Source: Dioscorea cayenensis subsp. rotundata (lineage: Eukaryota > Streptophyta > Magnoliopsida > Dioscoreales > Dioscoreaceae). Taken from it: DNA of 64,000 nt. The stretch is taken from contig NC_052489.1 in assembly GCF_009730915.1 (NCBI RefSeq), positions 24,793,916 to 24,857,915 of the forward strand, written 5' to 3'. The notes beneath the pieces were generated by a model. It made no database searches. It had not been told where the DNA came from and saw only the letters and a program-made list of their open reading frames with translations. A program made the position numbers and the translations under genes. Below are positions 12,735 to 25,100 of the stretch, in pieces (the stretch's first letter is position 1; every line of letters starts with the position of its first letter).

Positions 12735-12935
12735 TCTCGAGCGCTAAACGTTCTCTGCTGCAGTGCGAGCGAGCAGAACCTGGGATCGTGAATCCCCGGA
12801 GAACAACGCCATCCCGAGTTTCTTGTCGACCGCAAAAAGGAAGGCGAATTTGTTCTAGGGGACGATGCTTCTGCACGCCCTCGATCTTCGTCATCTCGTT
12901 CCCGTTTCTACTCCAACAAATAAGATTTTCCAACA
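12735..12935. other. GC-rich exon-like island, unrecognised
   Basis: A sharp island of balanced composition in AT-rich DNA. Open frames exist on both strands but match no family I know. On plus, an ATG at about 12,864 starts MLLHALDLRHLVPVSTPTN before the frame runs into AT repeat. It may be a captured or orphan first exon. I could not assign it. Confidence 0.3.
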
Positions 12936-12940
12936 TAATT

Positions 12941-12943
<3 letters not shown>

Positions 12944-13016
<73 letters not shown>
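12944..13016. repeat. (AT)n microsatellite
   Basis: About 73 bp of alternating A/T immediately after the GC-rich island. A frame across it gives only alternating Ile-Tyr and is not a protein. Confidence 0.95.
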
Positions 13017-13021
<5 letters not shown>

Positions 13022-14380
13022 GAAGAGGAGAACAAGGGCAAATAAAACAGGATTTTGTTGCATGCCCTTCTCATTTTCAATTAAAATAACAAAATGATGG
13101 TTTTAGATATGAAATTAGCAAAACACATTCAGGCATGATTTACTTGAATTCGTTAGTGGCCCATGTTATTGTCATTTACTTCTTAAAAAAACCACCGCAC
13201 ATAATCTATTTACACGTTAACCATATACTAGGAGGGTATCTAACTCTTGATATTTCTTATAAAAATTAAATGCTTTATGACTTGATTATTGTGATGATGG
13301 CAATGGATCAAATTAATATGGAGTTTTTTTTTAATGTAAATTTAAAATATTTTAAAATTTATATAAAATAATTGAAACATATTTGGGAATTTTAAAAGAT
13401 CATCACTATTTGTTTTAAGAAAATGAATGCAATATCCAAAATATATTAGACCAAAGAAAATCATTGTAATTAAAAGCGTAAAAAAACCAAGTGTTTGAAG
13501 ACAAAAAAAAACATAATTCGGTAAAAAAAAAATTGAATATATATACACAGAGGATGATTAAATGATTCTAATGAAAAAGAAAGATAATAGTGTTGGATAT
13601 TCAAAAGTCCAACACTCTAGTCTCGTTGGACTCAATAGTAATAATTAATTTCTTGTGAGTTCGGATTTATAATATGAATCATGTTAAGTGAGAGTGCATA
13701 AACTGAATATTTTACTCTTAGTCCTTGTCCAATGCACATACTCCCGACAATATTTGTCATATTTGTTAGAAAGGCCCATGACAACGTTTGTCATATGTGA
13801 TAGAGAGAATGAGAGAGGTGGGAAGCAAAATAAGACATTCAAAAAATGAATTAAAAAAATGAAATTTTCCATGTAAGCTTTATATTATGAAAATTGGAAA
13901 AACAAAAGAAGTTTTCTACACAAATTATTATTATTATTATTATTATTATTATAAACGTGGATAAACCATGTTAAGGGTAGTTATATATTCTCTCCATTCT
14001 TTCTTATATGTCATGAATCTATGTTCTTTTTTATCTATCAATTTTTATTTATTATTTTTTTTTCAAAATTATCCTAACATTCTATTTAATTCTATTTTTT
14101 AAATTAAATATAAAAGAAAAATATGAAAATATAAATTAAGGATAATTTTAGAAAAATAATAAATTTTTAATAAATTTATTTATTTATTTATTTTTGGTAG
14201 TGAGACAGGAACACCATAAGCAGGGACCGATATCAATAGAAACATGATCGTTAACTTAATACACATTATTTATAAAAATCTGAATTTTCCCTATTAAAAA
14301 TTGCTTTTTTTTTTAAAAAATACACACACACGTTGTTAGAAAGGTGTTCACAAATAAACAGTTTCCAATGCGGTATTATC
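13017..14380. other. AT-rich intergenic DNA upstream of the MPN-domain gene
   Basis: No gene. It contains a (TTA)n microsatellite at about 13,925-13,951 and long A/T runs. Its last few hundred bases should hold the promoter of the gene starting at 14,484. Confidence 0.5.
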
Positions 14381-14390
14381 ACGTTCAATT

Positions 14391-14396
14391 CACGTG
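14391..14396 (+). promoter_or_regulatory. G-box (CACGTG) in proximal promoter
   Basis: A palindromic TCACGTGA core lies about 90 bp upstream of the start codon at 14,484. G-boxes bind bZIP and bHLH factors in plants. Whether this one is used is inference. Confidence 0.4.
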
Positions 14397-14483
14397 ATGT
14401 AGCACATAGTTAAACCAGCGTCCAGCCCCCACCTTTCGGCTTCTCATCTTCTTTCCCGATCTTGTTACTGATCATCTCTCTCC

Positions 14484-15892
14484 ATGGCCGACGACCTCCC
14501 CCCATTCGACAAGATCTCCATCCCGGGCCCCGTCCTCGCTGCCATCCTCCACCGATGCTCCTCCTCCTCCGGCGACTCCAACGGCCTCCTCTTCGGCCGC
14601 GCTGTCCCTCTCCCTCCTCGCGAACCCACTGATGACCTCGGCCCTTCCCCTTCCCCAACCCTCGCCGCCGTCGTCACCTCCCATCTCTCCTCATCTTCCC
14701 CTGCGTCCTTTTTCGACCCTCTTGGCCGCATCGATTCCAATTCCTCCTTCCTGTGTTCTCCTCCCGTCCCCGGCTCACACCTCATCGGCTGGTTCTCTGC
14801 TCGCCGTCGTTCCCCCCTCCGCCCCTCTATGCGCGAGCGCGCTGTCTCACTCTCGCTCTTCAAGTCTGTAATCCAGGATTCCGCCGATTTCAGCGCTAGA
14901 CCCTCCGTTTTTCTCCTCTTGTCGTCGTTGGAGTCGGGGAACCAAGCCGTACACACGCATGACTACCGCGCGTTCGTTATCTGCCCCAGCGGCGCTCTGG
15001 AACCGCGATCGGTGAGTATCGTCAACGTTGGCCCGGCTTTCCGGGGCCAGTATGGGGCGTTTACTCCTGAGTCACCGTTCCCTTGGATTCCGATGGCACC
15101 GAGGTGGAAAGATGATGATGGGGGGGAGAGACGGAGTCTCAATGGCCTTCGGCAAGTGGCACATGAGCAGCGGGTGCTCGATGTCTCTGCGGAGGGGTTC
15201 GGAATTGAGAGGTTGGGGATTTTGGTGGGAGATGGGGCTGCGGAGTATACTTCGGAGGTGGAGGATTTATATAAGAAGATGCTTGTTAAACTTGAGGGCC
15301 TCGCCCGGAATGTGGAGGAGAGCAATGTTAGGGTTTTGGAGCAGGTGAGCTTGTTCCTCAGTTTTGTGATTGTTCACATTATTTATTATATCAGTGATTT
15401 CAACTGTTTGGGATGTTTCTTTTCATGATTATAGTTTAGTTCATTCTGTATTGCGTGAATCTTATTGATGGTACCTCATTGATTTATGAGAAAAGGGTTC
15501 ACAGATTCTTGTGGTTGGGCAAGTGAACGTGCAGTAGATGTTGAAGTAACTGCTGTTTTCATTTCACTGGATATATGAATGTGCATATGTTGAGCTTTTA
15601 TATAAACTTCTATTTTAATTTCTCTGAACTGTGAATGATTTTGAGTTAGTTGAGTGTCCATTGAGCTTTTGAATTCGGGCAGCTGAATTATTGTCACAAA
15701 GTTCTTTGTAAATGCAGTCCAGTAGGCAATAGTAGGAAAAAAAAAACAGCCGTGAGTTCTTTGTTTAGGTCAAATTAAAGTTGATTTCTATTGTGACCAG
15801 GTTGTTTTTACCTATCAATTAATTCTTTATTCTTTTGTTGGCAGGAAAGTAGGAACATTGAGTTGCGAAAAAAGCTAGCTGGGTTGGATTAG
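14484..15892 (+). CDS. Abraxas/FAM175-like MPN-domain protein
   Basis: Two coding exons, 14,484-15,344 and 15,845-15,892, join in phase 0 across a GT-AG intron and give about 302 residues. The N-terminus (ISIPGPVLAAILHRC, then SGDSNGLLFGR) begins an MPN fold. LIGWFSARRR, FREQ-like SMRERAVSLSLFKS and VFLLLSSLES follow, in the order seen in animal Abraxas1/2. The JAMM zinc motif is absent, as expected for this catalytically dead branch. The last ~70 residues (EDLYKKMLVKLEGLARNVEE to IELRKKL) form a coiled coil. In animals these proteins scaffold the BRCC36 K63-deubiquitinase in the BRCA1-A and BRISC complexes; the same role in plants is inference. Exon 1 is very GC-rich, typical of monocot 5' ends. 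A spliced 3' UTR may continue to about 18,240: a GTAAGT donor lies at 15,929 and an acceptor before 18,136. Confidence 0.8.
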
Positions 15893-16059
15893 TTCATGTT
15901 GATTGTTATAATTTTGGCTGGAGATGGTAAGTCTTACAAAATTCCCTTTGTTCCTTCATCCTAGAAGTTTATTTGTTGTGGGGTTTTTTTTAATAAGTTG
16001 CATGCAAGTGAAAAGTTTTGCATTGCACCAAAAAAATGTTATATTTATTTAATGTATGA

Positions 16060-16900
16060 ACTATGCCAAACACATGCTGACTCATTTGTTTGGCTTATGT
16101 GCTTTGCCATGTATGGTGCAGTTCATTGATTTGATCATTTCCCATTTTGGTGTTTTGAGCAAATTTTAAGCGGGGCATTTACCCCCTTGTGCATAAAAAT
16201 GTTGTATTTTTTCACATTAGTTTTTCATGTTCTACCAGTGTGATACTTGTTTAAAACTATGACGTGCACACAATTGATCAGTTGTTTAACAATTTGCTTT
16301 GTTGTTTGATATCCTTTCTTGTTGTGGCTTTTTAACAATTTTCATGCAAGCAAAACATTTCTGTTTTGCGCCTAAGAATGTTATGTTTCTGACTTACTTC
16401 CTCTCTGGTATATGATTCACGTATGAAGAAGTTTGGCATGCACATGATGGATTACTTTTTAACCATCTGCTTTGTCATGTATGGAACACTCATTTGATGT
16501 CCTTCCCCTCCATGAATTTTTTTTTGGTTAAAACATACATTTAAAAATTTAAATGAAGCATTTATGTCTTGCAAGTAAAATCGTTACATCTTTCGCACTA
16601 TCCCAAAGTGATATTTATTTCATTTAGGAAAAATCATGGCATGCACATGATAGATCAATTTTATCTGCTTCGCCTTGTATAGCACACTCATTTGATGTCC
16701 TTTCCCATTGGTTTTCTTAAAAGGTTCCATTGTAAGCGAGGCATTCTCCCCTATGTGTTTGAAAATATGGTATTGGTATCTGTTTCACATCTTTTTATGT
16801 GTTGTTTGTTTCCCATGTGAAGAAGTTTGCCATGGTCATGATAGATCAATTGTTTATCTATAAACACTGCCATGCATGGGCACACTTGTTTTTCAGGTGT
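16060..16900. repeat. Degenerate tandem repeat, ~170-200 bp unit, about five copies
   Basis: Two anchors recur in register. GGCATGCACATGATRGATCA-like sequence is at about 16,067, 16,261, 16,433, 16,635 and 16,828. TTTGATGTCCTTTCCC-like sequence is at about 16,131, 16,310, 16,493 and 16,690. The GCATTTAYSYC/GCAAG segment between them also repeats. Units are strongly diverged and have no coding frame. Confidence 0.6.
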
Positions 16901-17440
16901 GGGTGTGTGTTTTCCTTTAAGGTTCATGCACATCCAATATTTATGTATAGCTTCTTTGACTGCATGGTAGGATACTCTTTTTATCGAGCATAATCTTTTC
17001 ATAAATGACATCTATTTTTGCACGTATTATTTCTTTGCCGGTAACCATTGGCAGTTTTCGTAATTATATCAGACAATGAGCTAATCTGAAATATGAATTG
17101 TTTATTAATTAATGTAACCATAATCAGAAGTATTGCTGAACTGGAAATAGAGGGTCACTTTAGATGCTTAAGATTTTGAGTTTGTTGACAGTAAGCCCGA
17201 ATGCATGGAATGAAAAGTTAAGTGACATGAAAACACTAGGATCTTGAAAGTAGTATAACTCAGTAGGATTTGCATAGGCATTATCTCATATTATTTCTTG
17301 GTTGCCTATAACACTCCATCGATGGCCAAAATAAAGTTTCAGGACCTTTGGTGCCATCATAATCTACTACGCCTCTTCCAGGATACAAAATATTTGAGTT
17401 TGAAAGTCAATTGTCTCATAGGGTTTGACTTATCTCGGAG

Positions 17441-17758
17441 TCACATTAGACCATGAGCCACTCGTCTTTTGGCTCTTGCTGCGGTTTGCTTCTCCTTAAA
17501 AGGCTGATCTATTTCCTGATTGGTTTGCGTTGGAATAAACCACACAAACTTGCTGACAGCCTTAGTGAGTGCATCAAACATCTTCTTTGTAATGTGGGCC
17601 GGATCTTTCTCCTTACCACAGACATACTGACCCTGTGTTAAGACCACACATCTTATGTTTCCATCAGCCTCTATGATCACATCATAATCCTTGGATTGAT
17701 GGACATTAGGTTGGTGCTGCAATCTGCCACCAACATTGTGCCCTCTGCCCTTGAGCAA
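17441..17758 (-). pseudogene. Unrecognised ORF fragment
   Basis: An open minus-strand frame of about 105 codons has ordinary, non-repetitive composition (VIIEADGNIRCVVLTQGQYV, then KKMFDALTKAVSKFVWFI and a basic C-terminus). A stop lies just upstream of the first usable position, so it looks like the C-terminal part of something longer. I do not recognise the family. A transposon-derived protein is one possibility. It sits inside the presumed 3' UTR intron of the MPN gene, antisense to it. Confidence 0.25.
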
Positions 17759-18240
17759 TTCTCCACCTCATTGGAAATGTTTGTGGTTTTTGATGATGGG
17801 TACTGAGTCCTTATTTTAATGAATGATATGTGACCTGATTATTCAAGTCGATGTTTACCTCTCTGTCAGGATCTGATCTTGTTTGAATGTTCATTGTGTC
17901 AAAATGTCATTTTGCCTTTATCTATTTGGTTTTCAACTCATTTAACAAATATGTAAAATCTCATGTTTAATGTCTGTCATGGTGTACTACCTGCTTAAGT
18001 TAGTCTCCCTTTTTCCTTTGTTTATTCCATGGCTGTCACTCCATGCCCTCATTGTATGATTGCTTTAAATGAGCCAAACCATGTTTGAAAATAACAAAGA
18101 TGACACTAAACACCAAGTTTGCTACTCTATTGCAGGTTCAATGATCAGTGGTATAGATAAAAGACTTCAGAGAGAATGACCAGAACTCTGGTCCATTAAA
18201 CCATCGGTCAGAAATTATCTCAGACCCTATAGAACTTGTA

Positions 18241-19108
18241 TCTTATTCTGACCAGCCATAGAGTCCATTGTTACCTTCTGAAGTCTGTTCCATGCCAGTG
18301 TGGTGGCGTTTTGTTAATATGCATTTTGAGGGTTGAATTCTGAAGAAGAAATTTATCAAGCAGGTTGGTTGGGAAGCTTTTGAGGCTTTAGTAATAGAAA
18401 GGGATGGGAACTTAAAAAAATCAAAATGACAATAGGCTCTTCTTGCCTGGACTCTTTTTTTTCTTTTTTTTTTTATCATTGACAAGTGATGGTTAGTAAC
18501 TTGGGTTGTAATGGCCGTTTTGCTGTCTGTGTTTACCACCAGGGCTGGAGCGTTTCTGAGAAATTCTCAATTTTCTACTACCGCAATTTACCCTCCTCTC
18601 TATCTCAGGTGGTAAATGTTGCTTTTGCCGAAATGTTTTTCAGTGTGGGAAATACTTTGAAATTGGAGGAGTTGGCAAAAAACATTTTTGGCTTATGAAA
18701 AATCAAATGATTAAAATATATATATATATATATTGATTAAATATTTAAAAAATGAAAATAAAAATACCAATCCGACCAATGGAGAATAAGGCAGATAAAA
18801 AAAGGCACATCATGAGAGGGCGAGATGAAACATAAAACCCTCTTCTTTGGTGCACTAACTTAAAAAACAAACAGAAGGAACAACCCTTAATAAGGTTAGA
18901 TCCTCCACAGTTACTTCAAGTCAACACCAATTTGGTATACATTCTATACTCAATAAAACTAGCCAAATTAATTACATAAATGAAATGCTAATCAATGCAA
19001 TCTGATTAGCATTTTCCTATACACAAACTACACACTACAACAATTACTGAATTATTTCAACCAATATAATTACAACCCCACACATCTTTAATAGCTCCCT
19101 TGCCAAGC
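18241..19108. other. Intergenic DNA between converging genes
   Basis: The MPN gene (+) and the DCD-kelch gene (-) converge here, so their 3' ends and poly(A) sites should lie in this stretch. It has an (AT)n run at 18,716-18,733. No additional gene is seen. Confidence 0.5.
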
Positions 19109-22100
19109 TCATAAAACAGCAGCAGAAAAGAAGCACCTTTTTGTAATTGCTTTTGTATATTTATTAGTCCATCCAATACAATCTTTGTATGATTCAACCT
19201 GGCATAACATTTGGTTAGAAAATCATGTACATCTAAATTACATTAAGGCAAAAATAAAGTTCTGTGAAGGTTACTTACATTTTCGGTGACATTATCTCCA
19301 TCTAAACTTCCACCAATTACAAGAAGAGCATTATCAAGCACCACGGAAGCAGCATAGCCTCTCGCAAACTTCATCGGTTCATCCATCAACCATGAACCCA
19401 TGCGAGGATCAAACGTTTCCACACTTGATACCATTTTTTTACCATCATATCCTCCAATAGCATACCTGGTTGAGAAAAATGATGTTAACACACATGAGCA
19501 CATACAAGAAATCGACTACTAATGCATGCACAATCTATTTAAGCGGACAGTGTACAGAAGAACTCACAATTTCTCATTAAAGGCTTGCAGTGAATAACAA
19601 GCTCTTATTGAGTTCATGTTTGGCAACCTGGTCCAGTATCGTTCCCGGGGATCATATCTTTCAGCCGATCTGAGAATAGAGAAAAAGGCGAACAGAAAAG
19701 GCTAATTGATCATCTAATCAACTATGATCTGCATTGCATCACTAATGGGCAGTAAAAGAAAATAGACAACCTAGGTTGTGTCAAGAAGTATCAAGGAAAT
19801 CACAAAAATAAAAGAGAAAACCGAAGTAACAAACACAAGAACATTCACACAGGAGACAGGAATTTATTTCCACCATCTCAAGAAAACCGAACTAACAATT
19901 ACGAGGACATTCACACAGGAGACGGGAATTTACTTTCAGCATCTCAAGAATCAAAGACAAATACATGGAGAAGACCCAAAAGATTTTAGACTACAAGCAC
20001 AATGGTAATTAAAACACAGTAGAACAATAATAAATTTCCCACAAACTCAACTTTTAAGTAATTGTATGCAATGTATGTTAAACTGACTGTTATCTTTTAA
20101 TGATCAAAGAAACATTAAAGGAATACATGTTTCATTAGATAAAGAAAATTCAATAACCAGTCTAAGTTGTTTAATGTGGTTTATTTTTAAAGAGAATGAG
20201 ACTAGGATTTCATTTACAAAAGTTTGCTTATAATGCTCCTAAGAGGCTTCATCTAAGAGGCACATGAAAAAAAAGCAGCAGATGGTAGAATTCTTACTGT
20301 AAGTAAGAGTATCCATTATAACCCCCAACAGCATAAAGTGTGCCATGAAGTTCTGCCGCACCAAGTGCTAAGCGCTGGAAGAATAAAACAATAAACGTAC
20401 TTATAAATATCACAAATCTCCCTTTCAAGTATAAAGTTCTTTTTTAATTGACGATAAAAAGCTAAATTAATAATCTCACGATAGGATAAAGCAGGACAAG
20501 TCTCTTTTGTAGTTGTTATGTACTACAGTAATTAATAAACTAAAAGAAAAAAACTAGCACGTATGACACAAAGAAAGCAAATTAATCTGGCTATTTGTGC
20601 ATGTATTATCAACTTCACTGCAATTTATCAATTTTGGTGGGACTAATCAATTCATTAAATTAACTGATACGTCCTGGCAACTACCTAGTAAGATACTGGT
20701 TCATTCAAACAAGGTATGCCAAAGGTTAATTTGACTCACATTCTATTCAAAGTGACAAAATTGAATGTCTCAGTGGTGTTTCAGCACACTGGCTTCAAAC
20801 AAGCTACTCGTTGCAATCGAATGCACATTAGTAACAACCACCAAAACAAAAAGATAAATAAGGCATACCTTTTCATGCATTGATGTAGAGTTAAACCATT
20901 TATTAAGAGCAGGATCAAACATCTCAACATCAAAGTAGCAGTCACTTCCTTTGCCTCCACCAATAGCAAATATTTTCCCATTCAAAGTAGCCCCAGCAAG
21001 ATTCCCCCTCTCAGTGCTCATAGGAGAGCACATAGTCCATTCATCATACTTTGGATTATAGCATTCAACTTCAGATATCACCATTTACGTCTATTAGATC
21101 AGTAATGATTGAAAGAAGATAAAAATAAATTTCTGAACATCTAAAACAATGAATTTACCTGTTTTATGCCACACATTTCCACCACTAGATTCACCACCTC
21201 CAAATGCATAAATACTTCCATGCAGTGCAACTGCAGATGCATATGAACGAGCAGTACTCATTGATTTTAGAGGAGTTAGTATGTCCAGTGATGGTGAAAA
21301 GGCATCTAATGAAGATAACCATGACACGCCATCATATCCACCGATTAGGTATATCACTTTATCTGAACCAAAGTACTGATCAACAAATTTGTTCAGTGAC
21401 TCATCAAGTGTTATAGAAGGTTCAAGCTTGGTTTCTAAGTCCTTTAAATGTTCTTCCAGTTGCTCTATTTTTCTTTCAGAGTGCTTCACAAGATCCTTCA
21501 GTCGTTGAATTTCCTGATCAGATTCAACCTAAAAATACAGAGAAAAGAACATGTGTCTAAGTGTGTAGTGTTCATAAATCATATTATTTCCAGTAAAGTA
21601 AAGCTTACAAAAAATATCTTAGAACTCATCCATCACCAAATATATTAGCAAAGTTATACTCAAGCAAATCAAATAAATTTCAATGACAATTAGTCCGCAA
21701 CTATAATGATCTCAGTTAGCTTAGTCCTATGACATGAAATAATTTAACCATCAATAGCAAACACAAATAGGTTCAGTAATCCCGTTCCTTTGGTGCTTCA
21801 TGGCCTAAAATATTACTGCTTAGGATAATGAAAAAATTGCATATCTGCAAAATTTAAAAAAAAAAATCATAAACCATGCTACTATTGAAGATGATTATCT
21901 AGCTTCTTGGTGTGCCTACCTAACATAGTGCTCAAGTATACGATATCCTTCACATGCCGTCTAGCATATTTATTTGTCGTCTAGCATATTTGTTCGTATC
22001 TTAAAATAATAATAATAATAAAAATCCCTTCTATCTTATCATTTTACATCTTCATAATGTTTCACATGTCTAACATATTTGTTACCGATGTGGCACTATT

Positions 22101-25100
22101 TATAGATAGACATATACTTATATATAGATTCACATATCCTAAATTAGCCGATGTGGGATTATTTAGTTACTAGCGCATCCCACAGAAGATTTGACTGAGA
22201 TTGAACGGTTACTATCCCAATTTAGCTGATGTGGGATTATTTAGTTACTCTAACGTACCCCATGGAGGATTTAACTAAGATTGAACTGTTACTATCCTTG
22301 ATAATTAATAATCTTGACCTTATTTATCCGTTTGAAGATTGAAGTTTAAATCCCAACATTGGAAACACCATAGAAAATAAGATTTGACTCCCAACATTTG
22401 AAATAATTCAAATATTTTAAATGGGAACTTAAGTCGTCTTAAAATCAATTCAAAAGTAAGAAAAAGGAATTTGATACTTATAAAATATATTTTTTACAAT
22501 GCCAAAATGATTTAAATTAACAGTTTAGAATATATTTATTATTTAATATTTTTCAATTTTCCCATTAACAATTGTCACCGTTTAAAATAGGAAGTTACAG
22601 AGATAAGAAAAACTTGGAAAAAGAATGGATCCTAAGGGTATTTATAACCCTTCACTAACGACAACAATCAAATAAGAAGTTACGGAGATAAGGAAAACTT
22701 GGAAAAAGAACGGATTCTAAGGGTATTTATAACACAACAATCAACTTGATTCAATGGCTTACATTTTCTCACAACCAACTCCCCAACAAACTTCAACCAT
22801 TTCTAACCAATTCCATAATTAACTCCAATGTCCTATCGCCATCTTTGGGCGATAGAAAGTGGGTTGGCATGACACAATGTATTTACCATTATATAATAAA
22901 GCTCTATCCCAAAGCAAAAAACAGAATTTATCATCTAATTAGGATGGATTTTGTTAAGATATTCTCAAATATTTTTGGATTAAGCTCTGTGTGACAGAAA
23001 TTAATTTTTAGTTAATATATAGATATATACATATGTATCAATAATTTTATTAATAAAATTATTGTAAAAATATAAAACACACACAACACTTCTCTCATTG
23101 GAAAATTTATGATTAATTAGTTGAGATTCTCAAATAATAATTGAAAATTATATTATTTTTAGTTTTTCTTAACCTAATCAGCATTTGAAATGTGTTAAAA
23201 GAACACATTTGAAATGCCAATCACGATGTGTCTTGAAGCGGCATCACCCAAGCCGATAAAGCTTGAAAGATTTCTTTTACTCATTTTATCATTCGTATGA
23301 TTCTTATTGTTATTATTTTTATAGATACTCATATCACCATGTGTTCTAGTAGTGGTATCAGATAAGAGAGTTCAAAAATAACATGTTTACATTCTCATTA
23401 ATAATGCAAAAATGACGCAAACTAGTAGTAGTTCCATCGCAGCCACGTCATGCAAAATCCAAGTAACGATACTTCTCAGTGTTCTCACACTAAAGACACG
23501 GCCACAAAAGCATTCATAGTTTGCATTAGATTCCAGATATTGTCTATGAAAAAAAGGTACCTGCTTTTTCTCCAACACTAAGCTTTTCGCTTTTATTTCT
23601 TTCACAAGCTGCACCACCTACATTCATGCATCAAAAAAAAAAGTAAGCATTTGTATGAACACAACGAAATAAGACATGATAAATGAAAGAAGAGGGCTTA
23701 TACCTCTTCCTTTCCTTGATAATGATCCAATTCTATATTGTCCTCCACTGTAAGAATTGGAGTTTCTTCTGAAATCTTTCCAATGTCCTCATTCAAGTCA
23801 ATTGTAGCAACAGAAGAAACCAAATCAGTCTCAGAGTGCAGGGAAGATGAACATTCATTCTCAGAGTGCAGGGAAGATGAAAGTAAAGAACTACGTTTAG
23901 CAGACAGCGTTTGAAGCTTAAGGACCACTGCTTCTACTTCATTCTGAAATCTCTCATCAGCATATTGCTGTTTGGGCAGTGTTTGATCACTGACATTTAG
24001 GTCAGGGGTGGCATCCACATGAGGGGTGTCTACAAAATCCTTCCCCAACTCCTCTGAATTTGGTGCTGGCTCTTTGGCTACTATATCTTCTGGGCCAGCA
24101 GAAGACATCTTGCTTGAGTTGGCACAGTCACTTTCTTCATGATCAAAGTCAAGAGAGGCAAACATATTTGAATTCACTGCAGGAGATGCATCTGAATTCT
24201 TTTTGGGTATTGCAGCCTCAGTATCCACATGCCCCCTGATAACAACTGACTTCCAATCGGCCACTGGTGATGCAGTCGAGGAGCTGCTCCTTCTTGTTGC
24301 AATGGTTGCGGGAATGGTGTTTGTAGGACAAGGTCGAAACAATGCTATTAAGCCTCTGGTTTGGGTGTGGTCTAATTCAAACCAAAAATGTTGGCCTTGG
24401 TAGTAATTACGCTCGATGATCTTACGATACTGACTCTCAAGGAGTGGCTGGCATTGAATTTTAACACGGATGCGAACCTTCATAACATTGAATAAAAAAT
24501 TTTCATAAAGGTCATAATAGGCTTTAAAAAAACAAAAAGAATCAATAGAAAGAGCAAAATGATAATTCAAAAACATTACCTGTGCAGGGAAAGGAGTTTT
24601 CCATGCACCGTCATCTGTCCAAGCATGTGGGTCAATATTCATAACACCATGGCATGCAGCTTCATAAATTCCATATAGCTTCCGGTCATCATAATTAAAT
24701 AGGAACAAGGGCAAATTTGGTTCGACATTTCTTACATACGGGTAATGCAATGCCGGCAGCCCTGTCAAGTGAAACATGAATGATGTGGGTTTGAGCTGAA
24801 AGATATGATTGATGTGGTTCACACTTCAGAGTTTACATATTGACAGTCAAGAAGATGAGAACAGGATTTTTTAAGTTATGTGTACAACCGAGTACAAGAT
24901 AGCAATAATCCTATGGTCCTATTGGCATAAAAGAGAGATTTTGGACCATGCACATAGATGTAGGACCAAACAATGTGAGGCACCATCTGGGCTTAAAATG
25001 ATAAAGCTCAATTGTGGTTATCACAACTCATATAGTATAGAGACCCCATTTCAATACATTTTCATCATTCTAAGACAAACCTAATGAGCCTATGGAATGC

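Larger units (their letters stand above)
15893..18240 (+). other. Probable 3' UTR intron and downstream DNA of MPN gene
   Basis: The sequence GGAGATG/GTAAGT at about 15,922-15,934 and TATTGCAG/GTTCAATG at about 18,128-18,140 would make a ~2.2 kb 3' UTR intron. Most of the interval is T-rich like plant introns and holds a degenerate tandem repeat (16,060-16,900). No further coding exon was recognised. Confidence 0.35.
22081..23365 (+). mobile_element. Possible LTR-retroelement remnant inside kelch-gene intron 4
   Basis: The stretch opens with TGTTACCGATGTGGC-type sequence and carries GATGTGGGATTATTTAGTTAC twice, phrases common in plant LTRs. It ends next to TGGTATCAGATAAGAGAG at 23,352, which looks like a primer-binding site for initiator Met-tRNA. 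No internal coding region follows and no clean LTR end or target duplication was found. It lies sense on plus, antisense to the host gene. Confidence 0.3.

Noticed and set aside
12707..13045. A 112-codon plus frame ending in alternating Ile-Tyr
   Set aside because: More than a third of it is translation of an (AT)n microsatellite.
14410..15325. Several long minus-strand frames opposite MPN-gene exon 1
   Set aside because: High GC removes stops in all frames. They are rich in Arg, Gly and Glu and match no family, while the plus frame matches Abraxas and splices in phase.
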